Below are positions 1 through 12,101 of a stretch of 64,000 nt of DNA, piece by piece. Made by a program: the position numbers and the translations under genes. Under the pieces are notes generated by a model. That model did no database searches. It was given only the letters and a program-made list of their open reading frames with translations, and had not been told where the DNA came from. Origin of the DNA: Richelia intracellularis HH01 (GTDB lineage Bacteria > Cyanobacteriota > Cyanobacteriia > Cyanobacteriales > Nostocaceae); assembly GCF_000350105.1 (NCBI RefSeq), contig NZ_CAIY01000080.1, positions 1 to 64,000 of the forward strand. Direction: 5' to 3'. Every line of letters starts with the position of its first letter. The stretch's first letter is position 1.

Positions 1-1290
1 GTAATAATTAAATTTCTAGTTAAAACTTAAATACAAAATATCTGCTATTTAGTACCATAGTGATGGAATAAGATGATGTTAATTTAAATTTATATAAGCC
101 TAGGATAAGCTAATTATATAAAGTTTTATGAGACTGAAAAAATTATAGTGGTAATTTTAGTCTTATTATGGCAATTTTATTGAATAAATATATTCTTAGT
201 ATCAATAAAATATATCAATGTAGTGAATTAGTAAAATAGCGATAGGATAACAAGTAGTTTAGTTTATCAAGTATAGTTTGTAAGAATAATTTTACTCCAA
301 TTAAATACTATATTATCATTAACAAAATATTATATATAAGCATAAGTACTTCAACTATGATAAGCTTTGAGTGTTTACTCCGAATATAATGACTAGATAT
401 ATACTGATAACTAATTTAAGACTAGGTCTCATAAGTAGATTTACTAAGTCCAAATTTTTCATTACAATCTTTCAGATTATACCTAATAGTAAATACTTAG
501 CACCGCTTGCAATTAAAAGATAAAGACTTAAAGTAAAAGGCTATTATATAAAATATTTATCTTTTTTAGAGCTTCTCTCTAGTAAAATTTAGTAATACTA
601 TACTTGTAGCATAAAATTAGTAAAGGAAAGTAATGTTAAGATCTAGTGCTTGATGATACAAAAACAAGAACGACTTTACCATGGTTGTTAAAATCAATAA
701 ACCTACAATCCCCACACTAAATCTTATAGTTGAAACTTTTTCCTCACCTCTAATATTTTAAATATGTTATTTTGTCTGAAGCTATTATGCTTTCTTATAA
801 CAAATTCATTTAAATATTAACAGTCACCATAGAATTAATAATTACTATAAAAATAGTAATTGCAATCATTTGAATATAGCAAGTTTGTATTACTAACTGA
901 TGGTGGGATATATCTCAATATTATTTATTAGTATATGTAGCTAGAGCTAAAATTATTAAATTTGATCGTAACGAAAAACTCTACATTTTTTTAGTTGGTA
1001 ATATATACTATGTTTAAGTTATCTTGCTTTCGGCCTATGATATGTTCATCTTCTGATACCTAATATAATTACTAAAAGATCAAGACATTATTTTACTGCT
1101 TTGTTAGAAAAGTAGACTGGATGAGATAGCACAGTTTAATTTATAGACTCTCTACAATTTCTGTGTATTTGCTCGACCATCTACATTTTAAGATAAGTAA
1201 TGAAACTAAAATCTATAGGTGGTCGCTTGATTACTTTCATAGATAATAGATAAAACCAAAAACATTTTTTAGAACAAGCAAACTCACTAA
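1..1290. other. Non-coding AT-rich stretch before pheT
   Basis: No reading frame of gene quality and no RNA gene is visible here on either strand. The only structure is a 9 bp inverted repeat near 840-861. The stretch probably represents eroded DNA. The pheT promoter must lie at its right end, but no clear -10/-35 pair or ribosome binding site stands out. Confidence 0.6.
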
Positions 1291-3726
1291 ATGCGTATCT
1301 CTTTGAATTGGTTACGGGAACTGGTCGAAATTAAACTTAATCCTGAGGAATTAGCCGAGACTATTACCATGTCTGGGTTTGAGGTGGAGGAGATTGAAGA
1401 CTGGCACACTTGGGCAGATGGTGTGGTAATTGGTAAAGTAGCACAATGTCAACCTCATCCTAATGCACATAAGTTAAGTGTATGCCAAGTAGATGTTGGT
1501 AAAGGGGAACTATTAAATATTATTTGTGGTGCTTCTAATGTACGCACAGGTATTTATGTGCCAGTAGCACTGGTTGGCACATACTTACCCAAAATCGATT
1601 TAAAAATAAAACCAGTAAACCTAAGGGGTCAGATGTCTTATGGTATGCTTTGTTCTTTAAAAGAACTAGGTTTATCTACTGATATTGATGGTATTCATAT
1701 TTTCTCCCAAGAACATTTGCAATTAGGGGCAGATGTACGACCTCTTCTTGGTTTAGATGATATTATTCTGGACGTAACTTCAACTGCAAATCGTTCTGAT
1801 GCCTTGAGTATGGTAGGTATGGCTAGGGAAGTAGCTGCACTTACTGGTGGTAATTTAAACATCCCTGAATCTGCTCCTATACTGTTACCCCAAAATATAG
1901 GTAATTTGAGTTTAAAAATTAGTGAGCTTGCTGCTTGCCCAGCTTACTTCAGCACCTTAGTTAGAGGCGTGAAAATAGCTCCTTCTCCTGCCTGGTTAAA
2001 ACAAAAACTAAATGGTGCGGGCATAAATCCTATCAATAATATTGTTGATATAACTAATTATATATTGTTGGAATGGGGACAACCACTCCATGCTTTTGAT
2101 AGTCAACGTTTAAAATCTATAGATGGTAGAGAGAAAATTACTATTGGTGTCCGTTTTGCAAGTATAGAAGAATCCTTAAAAACCCTGGATGGAAAAACTC
2201 GTAAACTATCAACGCAAAACCTTGTAATTACAGCTAATGATAAACCCGTAGCCTTAGCAGGCATCATGGGGGGAGCAGAAACAGAAATATATTCAGGAAC
2301 GGAAAATATTGTTCTGGAGGCAGCCTTGTTTGATCCAGTTGTTATCCGTCGTTCTTCCCGCAGTTCAGGCTTAAGGAGTGAATCTTCTGCAAGATATGAA
2401 AGAGAGGTTAATCATTTCTGTTTGGAGATGGCTCTTTACCGTGCTCTCTCCCTAATTGAAGAATTAGCTGGTGGCACAATTGTTGCGCAAGAAATAGCAG
2501 ATAATCGTCCTGATTTATCTATCTGTAATCGTTCTATTGAACTTCGCTTAGAACGTATAAATCAGGTTCTTGGTCCTGTAGAACTAGGAGATAATAATAT
2601 AGACGAACTAACAAGCGTAGATGTGGAAAACATTCTCACTGCTTTAGGATGTAAATTAACAACAAGCAGTCATGCAACCTGGACAGTCACAATCCCCCCA
2701 TACCGTTACCGTGATTTAGAGGAAGAAATTGACTTAATTGAAGAGATTGCGCGTCTTTATGGTTATGAGCGCTTCTGTGAGACTCTACCGGAAAAACCAG
2801 AAGCTGGTTATTTACCTATAGACCAAGAGTTGCTACGGAAATTACGAGCTAGTTTTCGTGCAGAAGGTTTAACAGAACTCATGCATTATTCTCTGGTGAA
2901 ACCAGGAGAAGATAAACAAATTGCTCTGAATAATCCTCTATTCGCTGAATATTCTGCCTTGAGAACCGATTTAATTGCTGGGTTAATTGATGCATTCCAA
3001 TACAACTTAGAACAAGGAAATGGTTCTCTAAATGGGTTTGAAATTGGTAGGGTTTTCTGGCAGGAAGAAGGACTACAAGAGACCGATATGATAGCAGGAA
3101 TCATGGGGGGTGACATTATCTATAGCCATTGGCAAAATAGTGGTAAGGAAGAACCAATGACTTGGTTTGCAGCTAAGGGAATCTTAGAAAGTGTCTTCAC
3201 CCAAATGGGATTAAAAGTAGAGTATCATCCTGATCGCCAAGATTCTCGTCTCCATCCAGGACGTACCGCCTCTTTGTGGTTAGGAGGTAGTAAACTGGGA
3301 GTGTTCGGACAATTACATCCCCAATTACGGCAAGAAAAGGATTTACCGGCATCAGTGTATGTGTTTCAACTAGACTTAGATGTAATATTAGATTTATTAG
3401 AGAGAGATGAATTTCTGATTTCTACCTTCAAATCTTATTCTAGTTATCCTGTTTCTAATCGTGATATTGCATTCTTTGCCCCCATCAGTATCAGCGTTGC
3501 CGACATTGAAAAAGTAATTATGAATGCTGGTAAAAGTTTATTGGATTCTGTAGAATTATTTGATGAATACCATGGTGAAAATGTACCTTCAAGACAACGA
3601 AGTTTGGCATTTCGCCTCACTTATCGGGCAAATGACCGTACCCTTAAAGATAATGAAGTGGAAAACATACATAATAGGATCCGAGAAGCTTTGGTAGAAA
3701 AATTTGGTGTTAGTCTTAGGAGTTAG
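1291..3726 (+). CDS. pheT: Phenylalanine-tRNA ligase beta subunit
   Basis: Large beta subunit of the (alpha-beta)2 enzyme that charges tRNA-Phe with phenylalanine in the cytosol. At 811 aa it is full length for the bacterial family. An N-terminal EMAP/OB-fold tRNA-binding domain lies at about residues 39-150, then the B3/B4 editing domain (about 210-390), the B5 domain (about 410-490), the catalytic-like core, and a C-terminal ferredoxin-fold anticodon-binding domain (about 718-810, beginning near [11 protein letters not shown]). The ATG at 1291 opens with [12 protein letters not shown], the usual beta-subunit start, although no good Shine-Dalgarno precedes it. The alpha subunit gene pheS is not in this window, which is usual in cyanobacteria. 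The gene stands alone between two gaps and shows no decay. Confidence 0.98.
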   Translation: MRISLNWLRELVEIKLNPEELAETITMSGFEVEEIEDWHTWADGVVIGKVAQCQPHPNAHKLSVCQVDVGKGELLNIICGASNVRTGIYVPVALVGTYLPKIDLKIKPVNLRGQMSYGMLCSLKELGLSTDIDGIHIFSQEHLQLGADVRPLLGLDDIILDVTSTANRSDALSMVGMAREVAALTGGNLNIPESAPILLPQNIGNLSLKISELAACPAYFSTLVRGVKIAPSPAWLKQKLNGAGINPINNIVDITNYILLEWGQPLHAFDSQRLKSIDGREKITIGVRFASIEESLKTLDGKTRKLSTQNLVITANDKPVALAGIMGGAETEIYSGTENIVLEAALFDPVVIRRSSRSSGLRSESSARYEREVNHFCLEMALYRALSLIEELAGGTIVAQEIADNRPDLSICNRSIELRLERINQVLGPVELGDNNIDELTSVDVENILTALGCKLTTSSHATWTVTIPPYRYRDLEEEIDLIEEIARLYGYERFCETLPEKPEAGYLPIDQELLRKLRASFRAEGLTELMHYSLVKPGEDKQIALNNPLFAEYSALRTDLIAGLIDAFQYNLEQGNGSLNGFEIGRVFWQEEGLQETDMIAGIMGGDIIYSHWQNSGKEEPMTWFAAKGILESVFTQMGLKVEYHPDRQDSRLHPGRTASLWLGGSKLGVFGQLHPQLRQEKDLPASVYVFQLDLDVILDLLERDEFLISTFKSYSSYPVSNRDIAFFAPISISVADIEKVIMNAGKSLLDSVELFDEYHGENVPSRQRSLAFRLTYRANDRTLKDNEVENIHNRIREALVEKFGVSLRS

Positions 3727-4867
3727 AAAGGGTTATAAGAGTGATATGGTGAAAAGCTGAAGAGCCTACCATTATTTGCTCTTACAATCCTAGTTCCATA
3801 TATGATTGTGTGTTTGCTTTAACTGGAATATAAACCAATTGAATATTAATGGGAACTTACTTAAGAAGTTAAGGCTACTTGTATAGTGTAGATTAAGATA
3901 ATTTTCTTCAATGATTGTTACAATCCAATTCGACAATTGTAATAATTTACTCAAAATCGATAAAATATATGGTAAAAAAAATTCAGTTCCTCCTTTGAAT
4001 GTAATAAATAATCCATAAATTGATGCTTACATTTCGATTTTTATTTACTTTTGGGAAATTTTTTTAACTCCTAAAACTTAGTATAAATTTTGAATTTAAC
4101 AGCCTTTGCTATAGTGAGAATAGTTAATATTATCTAACTTTATGATAGTAATAATTCAGTTTGCGAAGGCTGATTCAAGGAGTAAGCTGATTTACTAGGT
4201 AAGAATTTAATAAGGCATTTACAAATTTCAATTTTATATATAAACTAAAAGTATTTTATATTATAAACTAATATAGTTTGTTGAAGAGAATTAAGTCTAT
4301 CCTTGAGATCATTGAAACCACTTTTAAATAAACCCAATAAATGGGAAGATAGCAATTTAGTTTTTATGATTAAATATAAAATGTATGCTTGTAATTGCTT
4401 TGCGAGAACATATAAAAATAAGATAGAAATATTTTTAAGTAAAATAAACTGAACAAATATTAATGAAAAGAAGTCATACATATCTTAATGAACGAGAACT
4501 GGTTTAATTGATTTAATAATAATTAAGATGTATTTTGTATTTACAGAGATATGAAAAATAAGAATAGATAAATATATATAAACTTATTAAAAAAATTTTG
4601 TATGGTGAATTTACCTATCCTACAACAAACTTGATAAATCAGTATTTTTTTATACTTTTCCATTCAATAATAACTACTAATAACTATCCTCATTAGCACT
4701 TCTCAATAGTAGATTAATTTGGCTTAATTATGCTTGCATTTTATTAATGAATGGTTGTATATTTTTACTGAATATTTTACCTTAAAATATTTTCTTGTTT
4801 GTCTTTTTAAAATGCAAATAGTTTTGCTAGTCTCTCTTTTGGCTTCAAAATTCTGTTAACAAATATA

Positions 4868-4903
4868 AGGTATGAATTAGAGTTGAAACTCTAATTCATA
4901 CCT
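4868..4903. repeat. Perfect inverted repeat, 17 bp arms, 2 nt spacer
   Basis: Arms at 4868-4884 and 4887-4903 are perfectly complementary, with spacer GA. It lies in a gap more than 1 kb from the nearest intact gene, so a terminator role is not obvious. A 2 nt spacer is too short for an ideal RNA hairpin, though a cruciform or a stem with the innermost pairs open is possible. Confidence 0.9.
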
Positions 4904-5610
4904 GTGCAGCTTATCAATACGTTAAGATTGTTGTAATAGAAGTATCATTTTGCAAATATCATAATATAAGGCTGATAAATCTTTACCCAGCCTTTAGTCA
5001 TATTCTTAAAGTAATTATAAAAAGGTAAGAGGAATTTATGTTGAGTTATAGCTGGTTAAAAACCATATACCAACTTACTATATTTAGATTTATATCATTA
5101 TTTAGATTTCTATCATTTAATAACCCGATTCTCTATCCCCATAGAAATTTTACCTTTAAAGGTTGAATCATTCATACCTAATTATGGATTTTTCAAAATG
5201 CTATGAATTCTCATTTTCACCTATTTTGACGTTGTCATATATTCGATTTATCGTGTATAATTACTTTTTCAGTTAAATATTACAATAGTTATTTTAACTA
5301 TATAAATTTCTATTCATCTTAAGTTTATTGATTTATTTTTATATTTTTCTCACTATTGTTCATAGGAGACAATTTTCATCTTCCTACAAAAATTATCTCT
5401 AATATTTGACGTATTTATATTTTTTATGTCAAATCTGTATCAGTATATCTGCCCTTGAAACCACTCTAATCACTAGATTGTATTAGCATTACAAGTATCC
5501 TATTATAGGAATTGTATTGTTAGAAATTTTCTTAACTATTTATAATTACTCATTATCTCAGTACAATCCGCAGGTTTAATCGTATTATATTATTATAGGA
5601 GGGAAGAATT

Positions 5611-6020
5611 ATGTAATCAGTAAATTATGAAGAATTGTTGGAACTACAAAACTACTATGCAAGACTTTATATTCAACAATTCTACAAGTAGAATAAAGAG
5701 ATGGTATTCATCAAGATACTTTGTAAACTCCATTCCCGAATGAGGGTACTAATAAAAATGTAATTAATAATAGACCAGTATCTATACTATCAAGTGTTAC
5801 CTTTTCCTTTGCCCATTGATTTATATGAAGTTCAGCAAGAATAATATTTCTCAGATTATCCAGAAAGTCATAGAAATCATATGTAAAGAGAGCACGGATG
5901 TTTCAATCAAAGCTGTCCAAGTTTTGCTTATGCTCAATGAATACCTGAGCATAATGTATATTAGCAAAAATCAGAATCTAACCAGTAAATGGTATCGTAT
6001 TCCTACTAGATATAAAAGTT
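5611..6020 (+). pseudogene. Probable decayed gene, unidentified
   Basis: A strong ribosome-binding sequence (AGGAGGGAAG, 5597-5606) precedes an ATG at 5611 that is followed at once by TAA. Read through in the same frame, the next 400 bases give protein-like sequence, for example YEELLELQNYYARLYIQQ and PFPLPIDLYEVQQE, broken by several in-frame stops. This suggests a gene lost by substitutions rather than random DNA. I do not recognise the family. An overlapping 68-codon open frame in another register (5816-6022) is probably a shadow. Confidence 0.4.
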
Positions 6021-6229
6021 GAGGACTGAGAACACAGTGAATTTGATTCATACATCAAATAATCTCTCCTACACAAGAAAAATTTCTGATTTCACCATTA
6101 TTCTCATAATCTAATAGAATAAATGCTATTTGTCAGTCTCATTAACAATATAGGGTTTTAATATAATCTCTTCTGTATATTCACTCAAATCTTAAGTTGA
6201 TTACTTTTATTACTTTCTAAATCTCCTAG

Positions 6230-6442
6230 TTATCCTCCACCAAAAATTGTCACTACCTCCAAACGATCTCCATCTTGAATTGTGGTAGATTGCCACAATT
6301 GCCTGTGTAAAATCTCTCCATTATATTCCACAACAACCAATCTGGAATTAAACCCGAGTTTTTGAAGGACATCAGGTAATATCATTGGTAAGGGCAAACT
6401 ATGGACTTTACCATTAACTTGCAGTTTAATATTGCTATGCAT
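6230..6442 (-). CDS. thiS: Sulfur carrier protein ThiS
   Basis: Small ubiquitin-like sulfur carrier (70 aa) that delivers sulfur for the thiazole ring of thiamine. The beta-grasp family pattern is present and the chain ends in the required Gly-Gly tail (VVTIFGGG). ThiF/MoeB-type enzymes adenylate the C-terminal glycine before thiocarboxylate formation. The ATG at 6442 lies inside the end of thiE: the two frames overlap by 8 bases, so translation is probably coupled. No thiF or thiG is in the window. The MoeB homologue at 15429 is a candidate activating enzyme, by inference only. Confidence 0.95.
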   Translation of the reverse strand: MHSNIKLQVNGKVHSLPLPMILPDVLQKLGFNSRLVVVEYNGEILHRQLWQSTTIQDGDRLEVVTIFGGG

Positions 6443-7553
6443 GGTTTGGGGTATAAACTGGTTGAATTCGGTTAAATTGGGATAAAAAGTATTGAGTAAT
6501 TAAAGTTGGTTGCTCAGCTTGCATAATTGCCCTAACTATTGCCACGCGACTTGCCCCAGCATCAATTACATCATTGATATTATTGGTATCTATACCTCCA
6601 ATGGCAAACCATGGAATACGAGCATTTTTTGCCACATAACTGACATAATCTAATCCAACAGGAGCTTTACCTGCCTTAGTTGGGGTTTCATAAACTGGTC
6701 CCACTCCTATGTAATCTACCCCTTGAGATATAGCATCTTGCATTTCTTGTGAATTTGTAGTCGATCGGCCTATCAGACGTTGAGTACCTAGCAACTGTCG
6801 TGCTGTGGAAATTGGCATATCTTGCTGTCCTAGATGGACACCATCAGCATCTATTGCCATGGCTAAATCTACCCGGTCATTAATAATAAATAAGGCTCCA
6901 TATGAATGACATAGTTGACGTAGTTTTGTTGCTTGTTCTAGACAAACATTATCCTCTGCATTCTTATTACGGTACTGCACTAAAGCTAGTCCACCCTTTA
7001 GAGCTGCTTCTACAGTTGTGAGTAAACTTTCACTAGGAGAGGTAACAAGATACAAGTGTGCTTGTAATAACATTTGGTATCTTTTAAAACCCATTAAGTC
7101 ACTTTCCAGAGTATATACACTATAGCGCATCTGTCTAAAGGCTTTGCCCATATTGGGATCATAAAGCTTGCTGTATTCTTCTAATACCCGCATTGCTTCT
7201 TGAACCCTGCAGAAGTTGGCTGAGAGTAGAGAATTAATACTACTGCGTTTTTCCTCTCTGACATGACTTAACTCTGTACCAGTATCTCCTGGAGTATCTC
7301 GTGCAGCTTTCATTTCCTCATGATGCCACTGGGCAACTTCCTGGCGGAGATTTTTAAACTTTGTGACTAGCTGGGGACTATTTAAGCCAAAACGACACCA
7401 CTCCTCAATAATCCGCAGTCCTTCACGGGCACGATCCAAGTTGGTATCTAAAATACGGTAAACAACTTTTTGTATATCTTTTTTTCTACCGTACAAATCA
7501 GCCATTACAATATTTCCATCTGAGCCTTCTTCAATATAGCCATTTACTTTCAT
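6435..7553 (-). CDS. thiE: Thiamine-phosphate synthase with cyanobacterial N-terminal domain
   Basis: Joins the thiazole and pyrimidine halves of thiamine to make thiamine phosphate. The C-terminal half (about residues 170-355) is a ThiE TIM barrel with LVTSPSE, LVQYRNK, NDRVDLAMAIDADGVHLGQ, GVDYIGVGPVYETPTK and WFAIGGI, the usual substrate and pyrophosphate-binding stretches. The N-terminal half (about residues 30-165, ILDTNLDRAREGLRIIEEW) is an extra helical domain fused to ThiE in cyanobacteria; its role is unclear. ATG at 7553 is preferred over GTG at 7559, two codons upstream in the same frame. The gene is about 372 aa, complete, and overlaps thiS by 8 bases, forming a two-gene operon. 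No TPP riboswitch was recognised upstream. Confidence 0.96.
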   Translation of the reverse strand: MKVNGYIEEGSDGNIVMADLYGRKKDIQKVVYRILDTNLDRAREGLRIIEEWCRFGLNSPQLVTKFKNLRQEVAQWHHEEMKAARDTPGDTGTELSHVREEKRSSINSLLSANFCRVQEAMRVLEEYSKLYDPNMGKAFRQMRYSVYTLESDLMGFKRYQMLLQAHLYLVTSPSESLLTTVEAALKGGLALVQYRNKNAEDNVCLEQATKLRQLCHSYGALFIINDRVDLAMAIDADGVHLGQQDMPISTARQLLGTQRLIGRSTTNSQEMQDAISQGVDYIGVGPVYETPTKAGKAPVGLDYVSYVAKNARIPWFAIGGIDTNNINDVIDAGASRVAIVRAIMQAEQPTLITQYFLSQFNRIQPVYTPNHA

Positions 7554-9279
7554 ACTCACAACACTTTTTAGTTCTTTATTTCTTCGCTAAAAACTCAGGG
7601 TAATCAGATTCTGGTTTTCCAGATATATAAACTCCCGTGAAATTACTTTTTATTAAAACTAATTTGATTGGTCAATAGATTAACCCAAATTATAAATATA
7701 TAGCTTATGGTTAGATTATAAGAGAATTGTTGCCCTAAGTAGTATCGTTGTATTGTATACGTACTAATGCTTGTGTGTGAGTTTTCTAGAAGGGATCTCT
7801 GGGCTTTCTTTTACATTTATTTTTTTACATTGAAGATAACTGCTATCTCGTTAACTAGAAACTTTGTGTACTTTTATGGGAATAAAAATGATTTACAAAT
7901 ATGCCAAATGCATACCAAGTGATTATAGTGGTTAGAACATTATTTACTTCAGATTAAAACAAGATAATTTTGACATCCAACTAATTTCTCAGGTTCAGGT
8001 GTTATTTGTCAACTAATATATCAGATATATCGGAGATGAGAATCATTTAGTTAGTTGGGTGGTAGTAATTAAAAATTTAGTTGAGAAATATTATAGATAA
8101 TTATTTATAGTAGAAAGTAAAATTGTGCCCGGAAGAGCTTGGAAATAGTAAATCAAACTATCAGAATTTGGCTTTTAAGAAAAATAAACCTAATAGCTAC
8201 CATAAGTATGAAGTTCCACAGCTCTCACGGGATTAATAATAATTAATATAGCTTATGGTATTTCAATTGAAATAGATTCTGGTTTTCTTAGGGTTATAAA
8301 ACAACCAACAAATAGTGGAAAATATCCTTATTTTCCATTTATAGAATCCTGGAATTGTAAACTGCCTCAGTAACAAATACAGAAAAATCATCAGGAGTTA
8401 AATTAATTTGTTTATTGTATACACTTATTACTGTGGGTTTAATACTCATTTGATTCATTTGATGTTTTTTATTTCTACTATCTGGCCACTAAATTTTCTG
8501 TCTCCCTTCATTTGATAACAAATATAGTATATTCCGTTCTTACTTTTATGCTGTTGTATCTGCTTTAACAGCTTGATTTTCTGTCTTAAATCTCCCCTGC
8601 TACTTCTATAGCCTCATTAATACCCTAACCACATTAGGTTGAGCTGAAATGCCAAATTTACTGCTGTAGATTTGCTGTCTACACTTACCAGTCTAAATTC
8701 GATGATGGATTTTGATCATAAAATTTTAATCATAAATGTGTATAATTTATTAACTCCCCATCTCTATTGTGTGTTGTTTAAACTACAAATCAGGCAAGGA
8801 TATGCCTTAGTAATGAGATATGTTCTCAGGTTAATAGTCTGCTGGTGTGTGTTTTAGTCAACCTTTCTTATTCTAGTCATTATGTATTACGGCGATTTGG
8901 AAACAGTTGGGTAATAGGGGTTAAATGCTCGATAGAATAGTAAACTTGCAATATGTACTTTCCAGGCCAATTTCTTGTCTTGCAATCAATTCAAGTATAA
9001 TTATGTTTCTTGGGATAATACTTTGAGCATGGGTGCAATTTGCATTTACATGAAAATGGTTGTGAATCTGATGCATTTTCCCCTATAGAGTTATATCTCT
9101 AATCCTTTAAAACAATATTTTTTCACTTACTGTGACTATGTTGCAGCTGTAACTTTAGCCTGGAATAAAATTATAAAACCGAAATTCCAACAACTAGGAA
9201 TACTCAATTAGACTTGATATAAATAAAAATCAATGTTCCGAGAACAAAATTTCTTACATAAATTAAGTTCTCAGTGAAT
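7554..9279. other. 1.7 kb gap, possible gene relics
   Basis: No intact gene. Scattered short frames are present. On the plus strand near 9127-9210 a run reading YCDYVAAVTLAWNKI followed by KPKFQQLG is faintly like the C-terminal end of an IS630-type transposase, but I cannot support that call without a search. The rest is featureless AT-rich DNA. Confidence 0.5.
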
Positions 9280-9759
9280 TCATCCACCGTAATTCCAGCC
9301 AGTTGTTTCTAATAGTAGTTGCTTCCCCTCACGGTGAACTACAGCAGCAATTACCTCACCTACATAAATAGTATGATCGCCCTTTTCAACTAAATCAACT
9401 ACATTACATTCCACATAACCCAAAGAATTAGAAATAATGGGACAACCTGTTTTAGTCAGGTAAAATTCTACATCCCCAAACTTATTACCTACCCTACCAA
9501 TAGGTTTAAAAAACTTTTGTGCGATATCTTTTTGTCCATCTTCTAAAAAACTTATGGCAAATACACCACTAGTTTTAATCATTTGCTGAGAGGTAGAATC
9601 TTTCCTCACACAATTAACTATTAAGGGAGGTTGAAAAGAAGCTTGCATTAACCAACTAGCTGTAAAACCATTCAATTCTTCTCCGTTATTTACCCCACAT
9701 ATATACAAACCATGGGGGATTTTTCGTAACATGATTTTTTTTGCTTTTTCGTCTAGCAT
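9280..9759 (-). CDS. Flavin reductase-like domain protein
   Basis: A 159 aa protein of the flavin reductase-like, FMN-binding split-barrel family. These proteins bind FMN or FAD and either reduce free flavin with NAD(P)H or form the reductase module of larger flavoproteins. Visible family features are the N-terminal IPHGLYICGV, the core NGFTASWLMQASFQPPLI with its conserved T-A-S and P-P-L, FAISFLEDGQKDIA, and the C-terminal HTIYVGEVIAAVV. The sequence resembles the C-terminal module of cyanobacterial diflavin flavoproteins, but here it is a stand-alone gene of normal length for the single domain. Translation could also begin at the second methionine (residue 10). It is isolated between long gaps, and the substrate cannot be told from sequence. 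Confidence 0.85.
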   Translation of the reverse strand: MLDEKAKKIMLRKIPHGLYICGVNNGEELNGFTASWLMQASFQPPLIVNCVRKDSTSQQMIKTSGVFAISFLEDGQKDIAQKFFKPIGRVGNKFGDVEFYLTKTGCPIISNSLGYVECNVVDLVEKGDHTIYVGEVIAAVVHREGKQLLLETTGWNYGG

Positions 9760-11050
9760 TAATTAACTCTACAAATCGGAAATTTTATAAGTCATTAATA
9801 AACCCAATTGATATAAAAATAACATGAAGGTATTATCATTTCCAAAACTTATGGGATTTATTTGGAGAAAATAAGCTTCGAATCGGTTTTAGCAAATTGT
9901 GCAAGTTCCTATAAGTAAAATGCAGAGCCCTGAGTCAATAGTTGAGTTAGCTAATTTCCTTGGATTGCCTTAGAATGTTTTTACTGTGTTCTGGAAAATA
10001 GATTAGTTTTAATAAGCAATATTACAGCAGTTTGCCAAATATGTGACTGGATTTATATGAATATTAGGGAATTATTAAGTTAGTTATTATATATGTGCTC
10101 ACTAACTACTTTCAGCCATAGATTTTTTGAAAAATACTCTGGAAGAAGATTAAATATCCCCATGATCAAAGTTTTTATGAAAGTTTGCTAGATGATTTGT
10201 TTTTAATTCTTATCCCAACTATTTCAAACCTGTACAACTGTCAAATCCACATAATGTCATATAAGATTTTGTAAATGCTCAACTTTCCTTACGTAATTCT
10301 TTCTATTTAACCTAATTTCCTCGATTAAAATAACCGCCAGATGAAACCTCTTAATCCAGTGTAAAATTGGCTTTTTGAATTCAACTTTACAAACTGCACT
10401 CACAATCTCTCCTATAACTGTAAAGATAAACTAGCTATTTTTTCTCATGGTTGGACTGGAACGCTATATCCTCACTTGATGCTTATAATACCATGTAACC
10501 CTTGGCTATTTTTATATTGCCACTGTTTATGTTATATGATGTGAACCCTAATACTTACCTACATTATCACAGACATCCTTGGGCTCAATTTTTTTTCATG
10601 ATGGGGACAAAAATAAAATATCCAAATTCTACAGATATAACTTCTTTTCCTTGATCCTAAGATATGATAAAACTTTCTTAAATAAAGGGTTATGTTTCAT
10701 TTATCTGATATTTCATATGTCTGTATAACAGGCAACTGACATACTAAAATTCTTTGCTTTTCGTACATACTTTGAAGTATGACTTAAAAAACCGATTATC
10801 TTTACTGGTGTGAGAATTAGGGAGTTTTTCTTTTCAGGGTGTATTAATGTATGGTCTCTACACTCTCTTAGTTATCTTCAATACTTGACTTATCCTACAG
10901 TTACCTTAGAATTTTAATTTTTGTGATTTCTCTTACTAATTAGATATTATTATTCAGTCCATAGTAAAATTGCAAATAGGGGAGATATAAAGTAAAAAAT
11001 CGAAAGTATAAAGCATATATTTATTTTCTCTCCCTACTGACTTATATTAA
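9760..11050. other. 1.3 kb gap, nothing recognised
   Basis: No coding frame, RNA gene or long repeat could be supported on either strand between the flavin reductase gene and cobM. Confidence 0.6.
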
Positions 11051-11857
11051 TTATCCTCTCGGTCTGAATAAGTGAGTGTGTTCCGGGTGATATAATTGTG
11101 ATCTGTGTTGGGCAGTTTCTACAGGAAATTGCGTAGAGTTCTCACCAACAACTCCCCTCAGTGCAGGACTAATTACATATAGTGTAGTACGAGTAAGATT
11201 TTCCTGATAGGTACAGTTGGTAATTTGATCTAGGGAAACAACCTTAATTTTCTCGTCATTCCAACCTAAGCGATATAAAATTGCAACAGGAGTATCTGGT
11301 GCATAATGTTCTAGTAATTTTACCTGTGCGTTTTCAACATGATGAGCTGCAAGGTATAAACAAAGACTAGCTTGATGACTTGCAAGGCTACTTAATTCCT
11401 CCTTCGCCGGAACTTCTGTACGCCCACTCACACGGGTAAGAATAATAGTTTGTACTAATCCAGGAATGGTTAACTCTACTTTAAGACTGGCAGCGGCCGC
11501 TTGAAAAGCGCTGATACCCGGCACAATTTCAAAGGGTACACCTGCCTTTCTTAAAAGTTGTATCTGTTCATGGATAGCACTATAAAGGCTGGGATCTCCA
11601 GAGTGAAGACGAGCCACTGATTTTTTTGAACGTACCCCCTCTATCATTATTGGAATGATAGTTTCTAGGGTCTTGTTGGCTGTACGGATAATTTCTGCAT
11701 CTGGTTTGCATATTTGCAAAATCTCTTGAGGGACAAGGGAATCTGCAAACAAAATTACATCTGAATTCATCAAAATATTTTGTGCTCTGACTGTTAACAA
11801 ATCTGGGTTTCCGGGTCCAGCACCAACAATATATACGGAAGCAGATAGTTTCTTCAT
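11051..11857 (-). CDS. cobM: Precorrin-4 C11-methyltransferase
   Basis: S-adenosylmethionine-dependent methyltransferase that methylates C-11 of precorrin-4 (or the cobalt-precorrin equivalent) in corrin ring synthesis. At 268 aa it is close to full family length. The SAM-binding signature VGAGPGNPDLLT lies at residues 11-22, then LHSGDPSLYSAI (about 84-95) and FEIVPGISAFQAAAASL (about 107-123), all typical of the CobM/CbiF branch of uroporphyrin methyltransferases. The ATG at 11857 is the natural start (MKKLSASVYIVG). It follows lgt in the same direction after about 245 bases, an order I associate with Nostoc-type genomes. No other cob gene is in the window, so pathway completeness cannot be judged. 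Confidence 0.95.
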   Translation of the reverse strand: MKKLSASVYIVGAGPGNPDLLTVRAQNILMNSDVILFADSLVPQEILQICKPDAEIIRTANKTLETIIPIMIEGVRSKKSVARLHSGDPSLYSAIHEQIQLLRKAGVPFEIVPGISAFQAAAASLKVELTIPGLVQTIILTRVSGRTEVPAKEELSSLASHQASLCLYLAAHHVENAQVKLLEHYAPDTPVAILYRLGWNDEKIKVVSLDQITNCTYQENLTRTTLYVISPALRGVVGENSTQFPVETAQHRSQLYHPEHTHLFRPRG

Positions 11858-12101
11858 TTGCTAGTTGCAGTGTCAGAATTAGGTTTTTATAAGACAATTC
11901 ACTTAAGTCAAATATCCTTCCTACAAAAAGTTGGGGATTTTAGTTACAAATTCCGGATAGGAAGTTCTTGCTCTGGTAAATAGAAGTGGTAGATGCACCC
12001 TGGTTAAGCCCTGGAGAATTCTCTGGGGCATTTTTTCAGCTATTGAGGAATAACTAAAATACAATTTTAGGGGGCAAAGAAATTTTGCCAGTTTATTTGT
12101 C

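Larger units (their letters stand above)
3727..6229. other. 2.5 kb gap with one palindrome and one gene relic
   Basis: No intact gene is visible between pheT and thiS. The gap holds a 17 bp perfect inverted repeat (4868-4903), a degenerate reading frame (5611-6020) and a short imperfect direct repeat near 5084-5120 based on ATTTAGATTT. Small open frames in the remainder are AT-rich and resemble nothing I recognise. Confidence 0.6.

Noticed and set aside
4245..4481. Minus-strand 78-codon frame with hydrophobic start
   Set aside because: Composition is dominated by L, I, K, F and Y as expected for AT-rich non-coding DNA; no motif, no ribosome binding site.
9080..9215. Possible remnant of an IS630-type transposase
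   Set aside because: Only one short patch is suggestive, with no second motif, no terminal repeats and no target duplication visible.
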